The notes under the pieces: model-generated
The model's input: only the letters and a program-made list of their open reading frames with translations
The model's database searches: none
Told to the model about the DNA's origin: nothing
Shown here: positions 8,548-17,200 of the stretch, piece after piece
Layout: each line of letters starts with the position of its first letter
How positions within the stretch are numbered: the stretch's first letter is position 1
Made by a program: the position numbers and the translations under genes
Source of the DNA: JAHWKI01 sp035513575
GTDB lineage: Bacteria; Gemmatimonadota; Gemmatimonadetes; Longimicrobiales; RSA9
Reading direction: 5' to 3'
Length of the DNA: 64,000 nucleotides
Assembly: GCA_035513575.1 (NCBI GenBank)
Contig: DATKBW010000121.1
Span: 46,834-110,833 of the forward strand

Positions 8548-10263
8548 GTGAACCCAAAGGATCGGCTCCGCCGCATCTTCCGGCCTGGCGGCCCCGCGCG
8601 CGACGACGCCGCGCTGCCCGCGCCCGCGCCGGAAGCGGACCCGACCCTCGACCGGGCCCGCTTCGAGCGCATCGTCGAGATCGCGGCGGACGCCATCATC
8701 TCCGTCGACGAGCGGCAGCGGATCATCCTGTTCAACACCGGGGCGGAGGAGATCTTCGGCTGGGCCAGGACCGAGGTCCTCGGGCGGTCCCTCGATGTCC
8801 TGCTCCCGGAGCGCTTCCGCGGCACCCACTCCCGCCACATCGGGTCCTTCGCGGAGGGCGCGGAGACGGCCCGCCGCATGGGCGAGCGCCGGGAGATCGC
8901 GGGGCTCCGGCGCGACGGGCGGGAGTTCCCCGCCGAGGCGTCCATCTCCCGGCTCGACACCCCCGGCGGGCGCATCTTCACGGTCGTGCTGCGGGACATC
9001 ACGGAGCGGAAGCGCGCCGATGACGTCCAGCGATTCCTCGCGGACGCCGGGGAGATCCTGGCCCGGAGCCTCGATTACGAGGCCACGATCGAGGGGCTCG
9101 TGCGCCTCGCCCTCCCCCGCCTCGCCGACTGGTGCGCCCTCGACATCCTGGACGACGGCGAGATCCGCCGCATCCAGGTGGCGCACCACGATCCGGAGCG
9201 CGCGGAAACCGCCCGGGCGCTGGCCGCCTATCCGCCGGACCGTACCCGGCCGCACCCGGCCATCGCGGTCCTCGAGACGGGCGAGCCCGAGCTGGTCGCT
9301 GCCATCACCGACACCTTCCTCGAGGCGATCGCCGCGGACGCGGTCCACCTCGCCCTCCTGCGCGAGCTCTCGCCGCGTTCGCTTCTCGTCGTCCCGCTCA
9401 CCGCGCGGGGACGGACGCTGGGCGCCCTCAGCCTCTTCTCGACGCAACCGGGCCACGGCTACGGCCCCGAGGAGCTGACGTTCGCCCTCGAGCTGGCCCG
9501 CCGCGCGGCCCTGGCCGTGGACAACGCGCGGCTCTACAGCGAGGCGCGCAACGCCGTGGCGGTCCGGGACGAGGTGCTCAGCGTCGTGTCTCACGACCTG
9601 GGCAACCCGCTCAGCGCCATCCTCGTGTCGGCCCGCGTCATCGACCGCCTGCTGGAGGCCGGAAAGCCGCTGGAGGCGGCCGCGCACATCGCCGCGGTGC
9701 GGCAGTCGGCGCGGCAGATGGAGCGGCTCATCAGGGACCTGCTGGAGATCCGCCGGATCGAGGCGGGCCGGCTCGTCCTGGTGCCCCGGTGGGAGCCCGT
9801 GCGAAAGCTGGTGGAGGAGGCCGTCGCCGCACTCCGGCCGGTGGCCGAGGACCGGGAGATCGCACTCGGCCCTCGCTTCGACGGCGAGCTCCCCGACGCC
9901 GTTCACGCCGACGCCGACCGAGTGGGGCAGATCTTCTCCAACCTGATCGGCAACGCCCTCAAGTTCACTCCCGCCGGCGGCGCGATCACGGTCAGCGCCG
10001 CGCCGGCCGGGCGCGAGGTCCTGTTCGGCGTGGAGGACACGGGCCCCGGGATCCCCCCGGAAGAGATCCCCCGCGTCTTCGACCGCTTCTGGCAGGCCCG
10101 CAACCAGGCGAGCCACGGCGTCGGTCTCGGCCTCGCCATTGCCCGCGGGCTCGTGGAGGCGCACGGCGGGCGCGTGGAGGTGGCGAGCGAGGTCGGACGC
10201 GGCTCCCGCTTCCTCTTCACGCTCCCGGTCCACCCGGCGGAGGACGGGCGGCGACGCGGGTGA
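8548..10263 (+). CDS. PAS-GAF sensor histidine kinase
   Basis: 571-residue cytoplasmic hybrid-input kinase with no membrane segment. A PAS domain (about residues 35-150: FERIVEIAADAIISVDERQRIILFNTGAEEIFGW, then VVLRDITERKRADD) is followed by a GAF domain (about 165-325: LARSLDYEATIEGLVRLALPRLADW...). Next come the HisKA helix with VVSHDLGNPLSAIL (phospho-acceptor His) and a HATPase_c domain with NLIGNALKFTPAGG, EDTGPGIPPEEIPRVFDRFW and GVGLGLAIARGLVEAHGG. The GTG at 8548 is the likely start since the frame upstream is antisense to the oxidase gene. No response regulator gene is adjacent; the LuxR-type regulator at 10701 is a possible but unproven partner. Confidence 0.88.
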   Translation: MNPKDRLRRIFRPGGPARDDAALPAPAPEADPTLDRARFERIVEIAADAIISVDERQRIILFNTGAEEIFGWARTEVLGRSLDVLLPERFRGTHSRHIGSFAEGAETARRMGERREIAGLRRDGREFPAEASISRLDTPGGRIFTVVLRDITERKRADDVQRFLADAGEILARSLDYEATIEGLVRLALPRLADWCALDILDDGEIRRIQVAHHDPERAETARALAAYPPDRTRPHPAIAVLETGEPELVAAITDTFLEAIAADAVHLALLRELSPRSLLVVPLTARGRTLGALSLFSTQPGHGYGPEELTFALELARRAALAVDNARLYSEARNAVAVRDEVLSVVSHDLGNPLSAILVSARVIDRLLEAGKPLEAAAHIAAVRQSARQMERLIRDLLEIRRIEAGRLVLVPRWEPVRKLVEEAVAALRPVAEDREIALGPRFDGELPDAVHADADRVGQIFSNLIGNALKFTPAGGAITVSAAPAGREVLFGVEDTGPGIPPEEIPRVFDRFWQARNQASHGVGLGLAIARGLVEAHGGRVEVASEVGRGSRFLFTLPVHPAEDGRRRG

Positions 10264-10273
10264 TGGGTCCGAC

Positions 10274-10489
10274 TCAGCCCTGCGGACTCGCCTTGCGCCG
10301 CGTGCTCCCGCCGAACAGCGTGTACAGCGGGCAGAAGGAGGTGGCGGCGGTGGCGATCATGACCGCGCCCAGGACGTACGAGACGATCGCCCACCCCCCG
10401 GCGAACACGTCCAGGAGCGGAAGCACCACGAGCACGATGCCGATGGCCCCGCGGACCGCGCGATCCGCACTACCCATGTTGATCGTCAT
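10274..10489 (-). CDS. Small DUF2892-like membrane protein
   Basis: 71 residues: MTINMGSADRAVRGAIGIVL, then two hydrophobic segments (about 13-30 and 33-52), then CPLYTLFGGSTRRK. This matches the YgaP-type inner-membrane domain (DUF2892), in which an N-terminal N-x-G-x-x-D-R-x-x-R motif is followed by two helices and a 'CPlYtllGinT' ending. Function is unknown; in some bacteria the domain is fused to rhodanese and linked to sulfur handling. The stop lies 11 bases from the kinase stop (convergent). Confidence 0.8.
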   Translation of the reverse strand: MTINMGSADRAVRGAIGIVLVVLPLLDVFAGGWAIVSYVLGAVMIATAATSFCPLYTLFGGSTRRKASPQG

Positions 10490-10700
10490 GCCGATCTCCC
10501 CGTGACGGTTGTGAACCCTCCAGGTCCCATGGTAGCATGACCGCGCCCGGGTGTCTGTCGGGAACGCGCGGGGTCCTGATGGCAGGAAACGTCGCCGCGC
10601 CTGTGGGGAGTTCCCGGACAACGCCTTTTGCCGTGCCCCGGACTGCGTTCCCGCAGGGCGCCGTGCTACATTCCCCCACACACACTCACGGGTGGTGACG

Positions 10701-11360
10701 ATGCCGAAGACGATTACGATCCTGCTGGCCGACGACCACGGCGTGCTGCGGGCGGGGCTCCGGGCGCTGTTGGACGCCGAGCCGGACCTCCAGGTGGTGG
10801 GGGAGGCGGATACGGGGGAGGACGCGCTGAAGAAGGTGAAGGACCTTTCTCCGGACATCGTCGTGATGGACCTCTCCATGCCCGGGATGGGCGGCCTCGA
10901 GGCGACGCGGCGGATCGCGTCCATGGACAAGGGGACCAAGGTGCTGGTCCTCACCATGCACGCCGAGGAAGAGTTCCTGCTGCCCGTCCTCGACGCCGGC
11001 GGGAGCGGGTTCGTGCGGAAGACCAGCGCGGACGAGGACCTGACCCACGCCATCCGGACCGTGGCCCGCGACGAGGTGTTCCTCTACCCCAGCGCCGCCA
11101 AGCTCCTCCTGGAGCGCTACAAGGATGCCGACGCGGACGAGCTCCGCGGCCCGCTCAGCAAGCTGACGGAGCGGGAGCGGGACGTGCTGGCGATGACGGC
11201 CGAAGGGTTCAGCTCGAGCGAGATCGGAGGGAAGCTCTTCATCAGCCCGAAGACCGTGGACACATACCGGAGCCGGATCATGGACAAGCTCCAGCTGCGC
11301 CACCGGTCCGAGCTGGTCCGCTTCGCGCTCCAGACCGGGCTGCTCCGGGCCGAGGAGTAG
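10701..11360 (+). CDS. NarL/LuxR-family response regulator
   Basis: 219 residues: receiver domain (1-120) with ILLADDHGVLR (acidic pocket), VVMDLSMPG (phospho-acceptor Asp57), LVLTMHAEEEF (switch Thr) and FVRKTSADEDL (conserved Lys). A C-terminal helix-turn-helix follows (about 150-215), with LTERERDVLAMTAEGFSSSEIGGKLFISPKTVDTYRSRIMDKL. DNA-binding transcription regulator. The ATG at 10701 follows GGTGGTG and a TACATT box at 10667-10672. Its most likely partner is the HisKA_3 kinase immediately downstream on the opposite strand (13 bases between stops), an unusual tail-to-tail arrangement for a two-component pair. Confidence 0.93.
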   Translation: MPKTITILLADDHGVLRAGLRALLDAEPDLQVVGEADTGEDALKKVKDLSPDIVVMDLSMPGMGGLEATRRIASMDKGTKVLVLTMHAEEEFLLPVLDAGGSGFVRKTSADEDLTHAIRTVARDEVFLYPSAAKLLLERYKDADADELRGPLSKLTERERDVLAMTAEGFSSSEIGGKLFISPKTVDTYRSRIMDKLQLRHRSELVRFALQTGLLRAEE

Positions 11361-11373
11361 CGCGAGGGGCCGT

Positions 11374-12546
11374 TCACACGCCCACCGGGACGCGCACCCG
11401 GACCGTCGTTCCCGACCCGAGCTCGCTCTCCACGTCCACCCGCCCCCCCACGTACTCGGCGCGCTCCTGCATGCCGAAGAGACCGAGCCCGCGATCCTCG
11501 TCTTGGGAGCTCAGCAGGCGCTCCGGCTCGAAGCCGATCCCGTCATCCGTCACCGAGGCGGTCACCGAGCCGTTCCGCCGCTCCACGGCCACCCGGATGC
11601 GGCTCGCGCGGCTGTGCCGGACGGCGTTCGTGATCGCCTCCTGCACGATCCGGTACAGCGCCAGCTCCACCTCCGGAGACTCCAGCCGCCCCACCCCGTC
11701 CGCCACGACCTCGATGGGCATCGGAATGGTCCCGGCCACGTGCCGTACGTGCGATTCGATGGCCGCCGCGAGCCCCAGCTCGTCCAGGGCGGGCGGACGC
11801 AGACCCTGGGCATAACGACGCAGCCCGTCCGCCGTCTCCGCCAGCTCCCGCCGCACCTCCTCCAGCACCGCGTCCTTCACCGCCGGATCCTGCACCGTCC
11901 GCGCGACCCGCAGCCGCAGCAGGATGGCGGCCAGCCTCTGCGATGCGTCATCATGGAGCTCCAGCGAGATGCGCCGCCGCTCCTCCTCCGCCGCGTTCAG
12001 CGCCCGGGCGGCCACGTCCCGCAGCCTCCGGCGGTACTCCGACATGCGCTCGAGCATCCGGTTCGTCGCCGCCATGAGCCGCGCCGTCTCCCGGTCCGCC
12101 AGCGGCGACTCCGGAACGCGGGCATCCAGGTCGCCCTCCTGGACCCGATCCGCCGTGCGCTTCAGCAGGCGGAGCGGCTCCAGCGCCAGCTGGATGATGA
12201 TCGCGTTCACCCCGATGCTGATCACCGCCCCGGCCACCGACCACGCCCACAGCGGCGCTGCGCCGGCCCCCGACCACACCGCCCGCATCGCGAGCCAGGT
12301 GGCCAGCAGCGAGAACACCAGCACGATGATGGCGTTCGCCCCCAGGATCTTGTAGAAGAGGGGAACCCCCAGCAGCCGCTCCGCCATCGTCCGCCGCGGA
12401 TCGGCTCGCCCCGGGTCGGGCGGCCCGGCCTCGGCGCGGCCGGGCTTGGCGCGGCCGGCCTCGCCCCGACCGGACTCGGCGGGCACGCCAGCGCCCGGCG
12501 CCGTCGGATCGCGCGGTTCGAGGATTTGCACGTTCGTCTGCTCCAT
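11374..12546 (-). CDS. NarX/DegS-type membrane sensor histidine kinase (HisKA_3)
   Basis: 390 residues from the ATG at 12546; a TTG at 12597 or an ATG at 12387 are alternatives because no clear ribosome site is visible. Residues 10-55 are a Gly/Arg/Ala/Pro-rich low-complexity stretch, with two transmembrane helices after it (FYKILGANAIIVLVFSLLAT and LWAWSVAGAVISIGVNAIII). Then come a HAMP-like linker (LEPLRLLKRTADRVQEGDLDARV), the HisKA_3 box RRRISLELHDDASQRLAAILL with the phospho-His, and HATPase_c (AITNAVRHSRASRIRV, GRVDVESELGSGTTVRVRVP). Short periplasmic loop, so the signal is probably sensed in or near the membrane. Likely partner of the LuxR-type regulator at 10701. Confidence 0.88.
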   Translation of the reverse strand: MEQTNVQILEPRDPTAPGAGVPAESGRGEAGRAKPGRAEAGPPDPGRADPRRTMAERLLGVPLFYKILGANAIIVLVFSLLATWLAMRAVWSGAGAAPLWAWSVAGAVISIGVNAIIIQLALEPLRLLKRTADRVQEGDLDARVPESPLADRETARLMAATNRMLERMSEYRRRLRDVAARALNAAEEERRRISLELHDDASQRLAAILLRLRVARTVQDPAVKDAVLEEVRRELAETADGLRRYAQGLRPPALDELGLAAAIESHVRHVAGTIPMPIEVVADGVGRLESPEVELALYRIVQEAITNAVRHSRASRIRVAVERRNGSVTASVTDDGIGFEPERLLSSQDEDRGLGLFGMQERAEYVGGRVDVESELGSGTTVRVRVPVGV

Positions 12547-12647
12547 GGCTACGGCGACGGCCGCCCGGACAGAGGCGGCCGTCTTCTCCTCCTGCAAGCT
12601 ATGGAGCAGCCGGAGCCGCGTCAGTCGTGAGATGCCTGCGCCCCCCT

Positions 12648-12696
12648 GTCGGGGAATCCCCCACCGCGCGGGGCGGTGCGGGTGTCGGGGACTTCC
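12648..12696. repeat. Extragenic GTCGGGGA hairpin repeat
   Basis: GTCGGGGAATC (12648-12658) and GTCGGGGACTT (starting about 12684) flank a small hairpin CACCGC-GCGGG-GCGGTG (12662-12678) in the spacer between the kinase and the amidohydrolase stop. The GTCGGGGA/TCCCCGAC words recur in inverted arrangement at 30923-30960 and around 30982, also beside a gene stop. I read these as copies of a small dispersed extragenic element. Confidence 0.45.
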
Positions 12697-14445
12697 CTAC
12701 CGCTCCTCGCCCTCCGCCCGGTATGCGACTTCCCCGCCGAGGATCGTATACACCACCCTGGCCTCCCGGATCTCCGCCTCCGGGACGCGCATGATGTCCC
12801 GCGACAGCACCACGATGTCCGCCAGCTTCCCCGGCGTGATCGAGCCCTTCAGCGCCTCTTCGAACGCCGCGTGGGCGTTGTTGATCGTGTAGCTCCGGAG
12901 CGCCTGCTCCCGCGTGAGTCGCTGGTCCGGGTCGAACACGCCGCCGTCGGGCAGGCGCCGGCTCACCGTGGCCCAGAAGCTGGCGATGGGGTCCACATCC
13001 TCCACCGGCGCGTCCGTCCCGTTGGTCACGAGGGCGCCGCTCCGCCACAGGTCCTGCCACCGGTACGCGCCGTTGTGCGCCCGCTCGTCGCCGAGCCGCC
13101 TGGGGACCCACGGGGCGTCCGAGGTGGCGTGCACCCCCTGCATCGACGCGATCACGCCCAGCTCCGCGAACCGCGGGATGTCCGCCGGGTGGAGGTGCTG
13201 CGCGTGCTCGATCCGCCACCGGACGTCCGCCTGCGAGCCCGGCGTGCGCGCGAAGACCCGCTCGTACAGGTCCAGGATCTCCCGGTTGGCCCGGTCCCCG
13301 ATGGCGTGCGTGTTGACCTGGTAGCCGTGCTCGAGCGCCAGCTCCGCCGTCCGCTCGATGTCCGCCACCGGCTCCAGCACCAGCCCGGTGCTCGACGGCA
13401 TGTCCGCGTACGGCTCCAGCAGCCACGCGCCGTGGGAGCCCAGGGCGCCGTCCACCTGCCGCTTGATGGAGCGCACCGTCAGGAAGTGGTTCCCCGCGCC
13501 CACGACCCGGGCCTCCGGCAGGCGACGCGCCATCTCCTCGTTCGTCGCGCCCCGCACCATGGCGTACAGCCGCACCGGGAGCGCGCCCTCCTCGGCGAGC
13601 CGGCGGTAGCTCGCGAGGGTGGTGAAGCCCGCGCCGGCGTCGTGGAACGTCGTCACCCCCTTGGAGAGGGACTCCCGGCCGGCGAGCTCCACGACCCGGC
13701 GGAACCGGGCCTCGCGCTCCGCCGCGGTCATGGTCTGCCGGGACCGCGAGAGGGCCGCCATCACGGGCTCGTCGTCGTTTTCCCGGAGGAGCCCGGTCGG
13801 ATCCCCGTTCGCGTCCCGGACCGTCTCGCCACCGGGGCGGCTCACGTAGTCGCGGTCGATCCCCGCGAGCTCCATGGCTTTCGCGTTCACGAAGGCCGCA
13901 TGGCCGCTGGCGTGGGTCAGCACCACCGGGTGCTCCGGCGAGACCGCGCTCAGCGTGTGGTGCGTCGGGACGCCCTCCACGGCGCCGGCCGGGACGCGGT
14001 CCCACTTCTCCTGGTGCCACCCCCGGCCCAGGATCCACTCGCCCGGCTCCGCCCGCTCCGCCGCGCGGGCCACCAGGGCCACGATGTCGTCCCAGCTCCG
14101 GGCCGTGGTGAGGTCCAGGTTCAGCTTCGCCTCGCCCACACCGGCGAAGTGGCCGTGCCCCTCGATGAACCCGGGCACCGCGAGGCGGCCGGCGAGATCC
14201 AGGACCCGCGTGGAGGGGCCGATGAGGGCGGTGACGTCGTCGTCGCTGCCGACCCGGACGATCCGGTCACCGCGGATGGCCACGGCCTCCGCTTCCGGTC
14301 GCGACGAGTCCACCGTGACCACCCGTCCGTTCACGAGCACCAGGTCCGCCGCCTCGGCGGGCGGCGGGACGGCCGGGGGAGCGCTCCGCCCGCCGCACGC
14401 CGTCAGCAGGAGCGCCGCTCCAGCCAGGAACCCTCGGATGATCAT
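12697..14445 (-). CDS. Amidohydrolase lipoprotein (YtcJ/amidohydrolase-3 family)
   Basis: 582 residues. The lipobox FLAGAALLLTACGG predicts a lipid-anchored, exported enzyme. The amidohydrolase core shows LVLVNGRVVTVD and AVAIRGDRIVRVG (beta-sandwich), PGFIEGHGHFAGVG (H-x-H metal pair), TTFHDAGAGF, QVDGALGSHGAWLLEPYAD, NTHAIGDRANREILDLYE (metal His), IEHAQHLHP, GTDAPVEDVDP (catalytic Asp) and the C-terminal GSITPGKLADIVVLSRDI. This is the YtcJ-like group, metal hydrolases of unknown substrate. The ATG at 14445 is preceded by GGGGAGGCGG. The gene lies just downstream of the VTT/DedA gene on the same strand (62 bp apart, with a stop-overlapping hairpin between). Confidence 0.9.
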   Translation of the reverse strand: MIIRGFLAGAALLLTACGGRSAPPAVPPPAEAADLVLVNGRVVTVDSSRPEAEAVAIRGDRIVRVGSDDDVTALIGPSTRVLDLAGRLAVPGFIEGHGHFAGVGEAKLNLDLTTARSWDDIVALVARAAERAEPGEWILGRGWHQEKWDRVPAGAVEGVPTHHTLSAVSPEHPVVLTHASGHAAFVNAKAMELAGIDRDYVSRPGGETVRDANGDPTGLLRENDDEPVMAALSRSRQTMTAAEREARFRRVVELAGRESLSKGVTTFHDAGAGFTTLASYRRLAEEGALPVRLYAMVRGATNEEMARRLPEARVVGAGNHFLTVRSIKRQVDGALGSHGAWLLEPYADMPSSTGLVLEPVADIERTAELALEHGYQVNTHAIGDRANREILDLYERVFARTPGSQADVRWRIEHAQHLHPADIPRFAELGVIASMQGVHATSDAPWVPRRLGDERAHNGAYRWQDLWRSGALVTNGTDAPVEDVDPIASFWATVSRRLPDGGVFDPDQRLTREQALRSYTINNAHAAFEEALKGSITPGKLADIVVLSRDIMRVPEAEIREARVVYTILGGEVAYRAEGEER

Positions 14446-14489
14446 GCGCACGCCGCCTCCCCGTCCATTGTGGTTGTGATCCGCGGAAT

Positions 14490-14508
14490 ATCGGCGCTCC
14501 GGGCCGAT
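14490..14508 (-). terminator. Hairpin at the end of the VTT/DedA-like gene
   Basis: ATCGGC-GCTCCGG-GCCGAT forms a 6-bp perfect stem whose arm touches the TGA of the membrane-protein gene. It lies between that gene and the amidohydrolase start on the same strand. No U-tract follows, so it may be an attenuating or processing hairpin rather than a classical terminator. Confidence 0.35.
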
Positions 14509-15221
14509 CAGAACGCCTCGAACGCGCCGAACACCCCGAACGCGACGATGGAATTGAAGATGAGGTTGCCGGCGAGCACGGCCGTGAATATGCCGACCAG
14601 CGGATAGCGCAGGAAGGCGAGGGGGATGACGAGGATCTCGTTCGGGATCGGGGCTAACGCGGCGTACAGGAACATGATGACGAAGGGCAGGACCGCGTGC
14701 TGGTCCCGCAGGCGCTCCAGCCGCTCCATCATCCCGCGCACCCGTGGCGCGAACATCTCGCGGGTGGTACGGCCGAGGAGGTATCCGATCAGGTCGCCGG
14801 TCGTCATCCCGAGGGCGATCAGCAGCACCGTGAGGACGGCATCGAAGCCCACTTCCATGAAGAACGGGAAGAAGGCGACCATGGGGACCGGGACGACCAG
14901 GTTGAAGCCGCTCGCGGCCGCGCCCAGGAACAGGCCCGGATACCCGAACTCCCGGGCCATCTCCCGGGCGAAGTCGTGCTGGGCGGCGTAGATGTTCGCC
15001 CATCCGATCAGGATGAGCACGAGGCCGAAGGCCGACGCGCGGACGGCGAAGGCGCGCGCCCGGGCCCTGCGGCCTGCGCCGGGTCCGATTTCCGTTTCCA
15101 GCGCTTCGGACGATATGGGGTCCGTCGTGGGTCGCCTCTGCGCGTTTCGTTTCGAGAGGGCGTGCGCCGCAACCGTAACCCGCGCCACGGTGGCCCCGCA
15201 AGAACATCCCGGGGGGAACAT
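14508..15221 (-). CDS. VTT/DedA-like (SNARE-associated) inner-membrane protein
   Basis: About 237 residues if the ATG at 15221 is used; a GTG at 15188 is an alternative, and the true start is uncertain because the N-terminal 45 residues are not conserved-looking. The hydrophobic core contains FGLVLILIGWANIYAA, PGLFLGAAASGFNLVVPVPM, a helix with VLTVLLIALGMTTGDLIGYLLGR (the G-x-x-x-G-D-x-x-x-Y-x-x-G-R type motif of VTT proteins), VIMFLYAALAPIPNEILVIPLAFLRYP and a last helix GNLIFNSIVAFGVFGAF. VTT/DedA proteins act in undecaprenyl-phosphate or phospholipid translocation. Divergent from the NlpC/P60 gene. Confidence 0.72.
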   Translation of the reverse strand: MFPPGCSCGATVARVTVAAHALSKRNAQRRPTTDPISSEALETEIGPGAGRRARARAFAVRASAFGLVLILIGWANIYAAQHDFAREMAREFGYPGLFLGAAASGFNLVVPVPMVAFFPFFMEVGFDAVLTVLLIALGMTTGDLIGYLLGRTTREMFAPRVRGMMERLERLRDQHAVLPFVIMFLYAALAPIPNEILVIPLAFLRYPLVGIFTAVLAGNLIFNSIVAFGVFGAFEAF

Positions 15222-15279
15222 CCCGCCGGCGGCGGGCGTATGCGATTGTACCGCACCGTGCTTGAACCGGGAACTCGCG

Positions 15280-16365
15280 ATGCAGCGCCCCACCACACCC
15301 GCGGCATGCCTCCTCACGGCCGGACTCCTGGCGAGTCCCCTGGCCGGGCAGGGGATCACGCTCTCCGCCTTCACCGCGGTCGACCAGGGCCTCGAGCCCG
15401 CTCCCCGCACCATCGGCCTCGCCGCCACCGGCTGGGCCGGCGCCGCGGGGCTCCGCGTCAGCGGAGCCATGGACATCCAGTCATCGCCGGTCGCGCCGCT
15501 GCTGGGCTACCCGCCAGCCGACGGCACCCGGGCCTGGGCCGCCGACGCCGACCTCGTCCTGTCCGGCGGGCGTGCGGGGCTGTCCCTCCTGGCCATCGAT
15601 CCAGCGCTGTTCGTCGGCTTCGGCGTCCACGGCCGCCGCCGCTCCGACGGCTCCTCCGCCACCATCCCGGCGTGGAGCTACGGCGCGGGGATCTCCGTGC
15701 CCCTGGCTTCGCGGGTTTCGCTGGACGCCGAGGGGCGCTACCGCATGCCCCATCAGTCCGACGACCGGCTGCTGCCGGCGGACGTGCGCGGCGGGTGGGA
15801 GATGCGGGCCGGGCTCGCCCTGCACCTGGGAGCGCTCCGGGCCGCGCCGCCCCCGACCCGCACGCGGGGGATGCCGACGATCCGGATGGGTCGCGCCGGC
15901 GGTACGCCGGCTCCCGCCCCGACCTCCGGGACCCGCAGCGCGTCCGCGGACGCGGTGGCCCGCAACGTCCTGGACACGGCCGACGACTACGTGGGAGTCC
16001 CCTATCGCTGGGGCGGCGAGTCGCCACGCGAGGGGTTCGACTGCTCCGGCTACGTGCAGTACGTCTTCGCCCGGAACGGGGTCCGGGTCCCGCGGGTGTC
16101 CCGCGACCAGGCCCGCGCCGGGCGTCCGGTGAGCCCCGTCGTCTCCGCACTCCTCCCCGGCGACCTGATGTTCTATGCCGGGAGCGACGGCGTGGTGAAC
16201 CACGTCGCGATCTACGCCGGCGGCGACCGGATCATCCATTCCAGCTCCACCGGCCGCGGCGTGCGGTACGACGACCTGTCCAGCCGCCGGGGCCGCTACT
16301 ACGCCACGCGCATGGTCGCCGCCCGCCGGGTCATCCCCGATGGAGGGCTGTTCTTCCTGCCGTAG
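15280..16365 (+). CDS. NlpC/P60 peptidoglycan endopeptidase with N-terminal barrel-like domain
   Basis: 361 residues. After a signal peptide (PAACLLTAGLLASPLAGQG), residues about 25-190 contain alternating hydrophobic strands (GWAGAAGLRVSGAMDI, ADADLVLSGGRAGLSLLAI, YGAGISVPLASRVSLDAEGRYRM) resembling a small outer-membrane barrel. A Pro/Thr-rich linker follows. The C-terminal NlpC/P60 domain (about 235-345) carries the Cys nucleophile in EGFDCSGYVQYVF, the His in GVVNHVAIYAGGDRIIHSSS, and LPGDLMFYAG. NlpC/P60 enzymes cut D-gamma-Glu-DAP bonds in murein. Fusion of a barrel-like domain to P60 is unusual. ATG at 15280. Confidence 0.85.
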   Translation: MQRPTTPAACLLTAGLLASPLAGQGITLSAFTAVDQGLEPAPRTIGLAATGWAGAAGLRVSGAMDIQSSPVAPLLGYPPADGTRAWAADADLVLSGGRAGLSLLAIDPALFVGFGVHGRRRSDGSSATIPAWSYGAGISVPLASRVSLDAEGRYRMPHQSDDRLLPADVRGGWEMRAGLALHLGALRAAPPPTRTRGMPTIRMGRAGGTPAPAPTSGTRSASADAVARNVLDTADDYVGVPYRWGGESPREGFDCSGYVQYVFARNGVRVPRVSRDQARAGRPVSPVVSALLPGDLMFYAGSDGVVNHVAIYAGGDRIIHSSSTGRGVRYDDLSSRRGRYYATRMVAARRVIPDGGLFFLP

Positions 16366-16414
16366 CCCCGCCCGGCCGGTCGTTGGGAACGCGCTGTGCA
16401 CCGGTCGGGCGCCG

Positions 16415-17200
16415 ATGATCTCATCGCCCCGGCCGTTCGAACGGACGCGGACGCGCCTCGACGGCTTCCGCATGCACGCGCTCCACGCGGGTAGCGGCGA
16501 TCCGGTGGTGCTGCTGCACGGGCTCTCCGGGTCGCACCGCTGGTGGCGCTTCACCGTCCCCGCGCTGGGCGCGCGGCACCGGGTCCACCTGCCGGAGATG
16601 GTCGGCTTCGGCGGGACCGGCAGGGCTTCCCGTCAGCCGGGGATCGCGGAGATGGCCGGCCTCATGGTCCGCTGGCTGGACGCCCTGGGCGTCGAGCGCA
16701 CGGACTTCATCGGCCACTCCATGGGCGGGCAGGTCGGGATCCACCTCGCCGCGCGCTGGCCGGACCGGGTGCGGCGCCTCGTCCTGGTGAGCGCCGCGGG
16801 CGTGCCACGGCCCCTGACGCCGCTGAAGCTCGCGGAGCTCGGCAGCGAGTTCCTCTTCCCCGGCGCCTGGGGCCGCCCCTCCTTCCTCCCCACCATCGCC
16901 GCCGATGCGCTCCGTGCTGGCCCGCGCACCCTCGCTCGCGCCATGCTCCACATCCTGGGCGACGACGTCCGGCCGCTCCTCCCGCGCGTCACGGCACCCA
17001 CGCTCCTGCTGTGGGGCGCCCGCGACCCCCTGACGCCCGTCGCGGATGGGCGGCTCATGGAAGCGCTCCTCCCCCACGCCCGCCTGGTGGTCCTGGAGGA
17101 TGCCGCGCACAATCCCATGGCCGACCGGCCGGAGCTCTTCAACCGGGTAGTCCTCTCCTTCCTCGCGGAGCCGGAGGGCGTGGAGAGCGGGGCGCCATGA
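16415..17200 (+). CDS. Alpha/beta hydrolase, first of a coupled pair
   Basis: 261-residue alpha/beta hydrolase: PVVLLHGLSGSHRWWRFTVPAL (oxyanion HG), VHLPEMVGFGGTGRAS, the nucleophile elbow FIGHSMGGQVGIHLA (GHSMGG), LLLWGARDPLTPVADG with the acid residue, and LVVLEDAAHNPMADRPELFN with the His. No signal peptide. The start at 16415 (MISSPRPFERTR) is chosen because the frame back to 16340 overlaps the previous gene. Its stop overlaps the start of the next hydrolase by four bases (ATGA), so the two are translationally coupled paralogues. Substrate unknown. Confidence 0.87.
   Translation: MISSPRPFERTRTRLDGFRMHALHAGSGDPVVLLHGLSGSHRWWRFTVPALGARHRVHLPEMVGFGGTGRASRQPGIAEMAGLMVRWLDALGVERTDFIGHSMGGQVGIHLAARWPDRVRRLVLVSAAGVPRPLTPLKLAELGSEFLFPGAWGRPSFLPTIAADALRAGPRTLARAMLHILGDDVRPLLPRVTAPTLLLWGARDPLTPVADGRLMEALLPHARLVVLEDAAHNPMADRPELFNRVVLSFLAEPEGVESGAP

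Noticed and set aside
7183..10233. One 1016-codon minus frame joining the PPOX gene to a region antisense to the PAS/GAF kinase
   Set aside because: Only the part up to 8430 has a FAD fold and an ATG; the rest is a shadow of the plus-strand kinase.
15458..16150. Arg-rich minus-strand frame opposite the NlpC/P60 gene
   Set aside because: Arginine-rich shadow of a GC-rich gene; no start context or motif.
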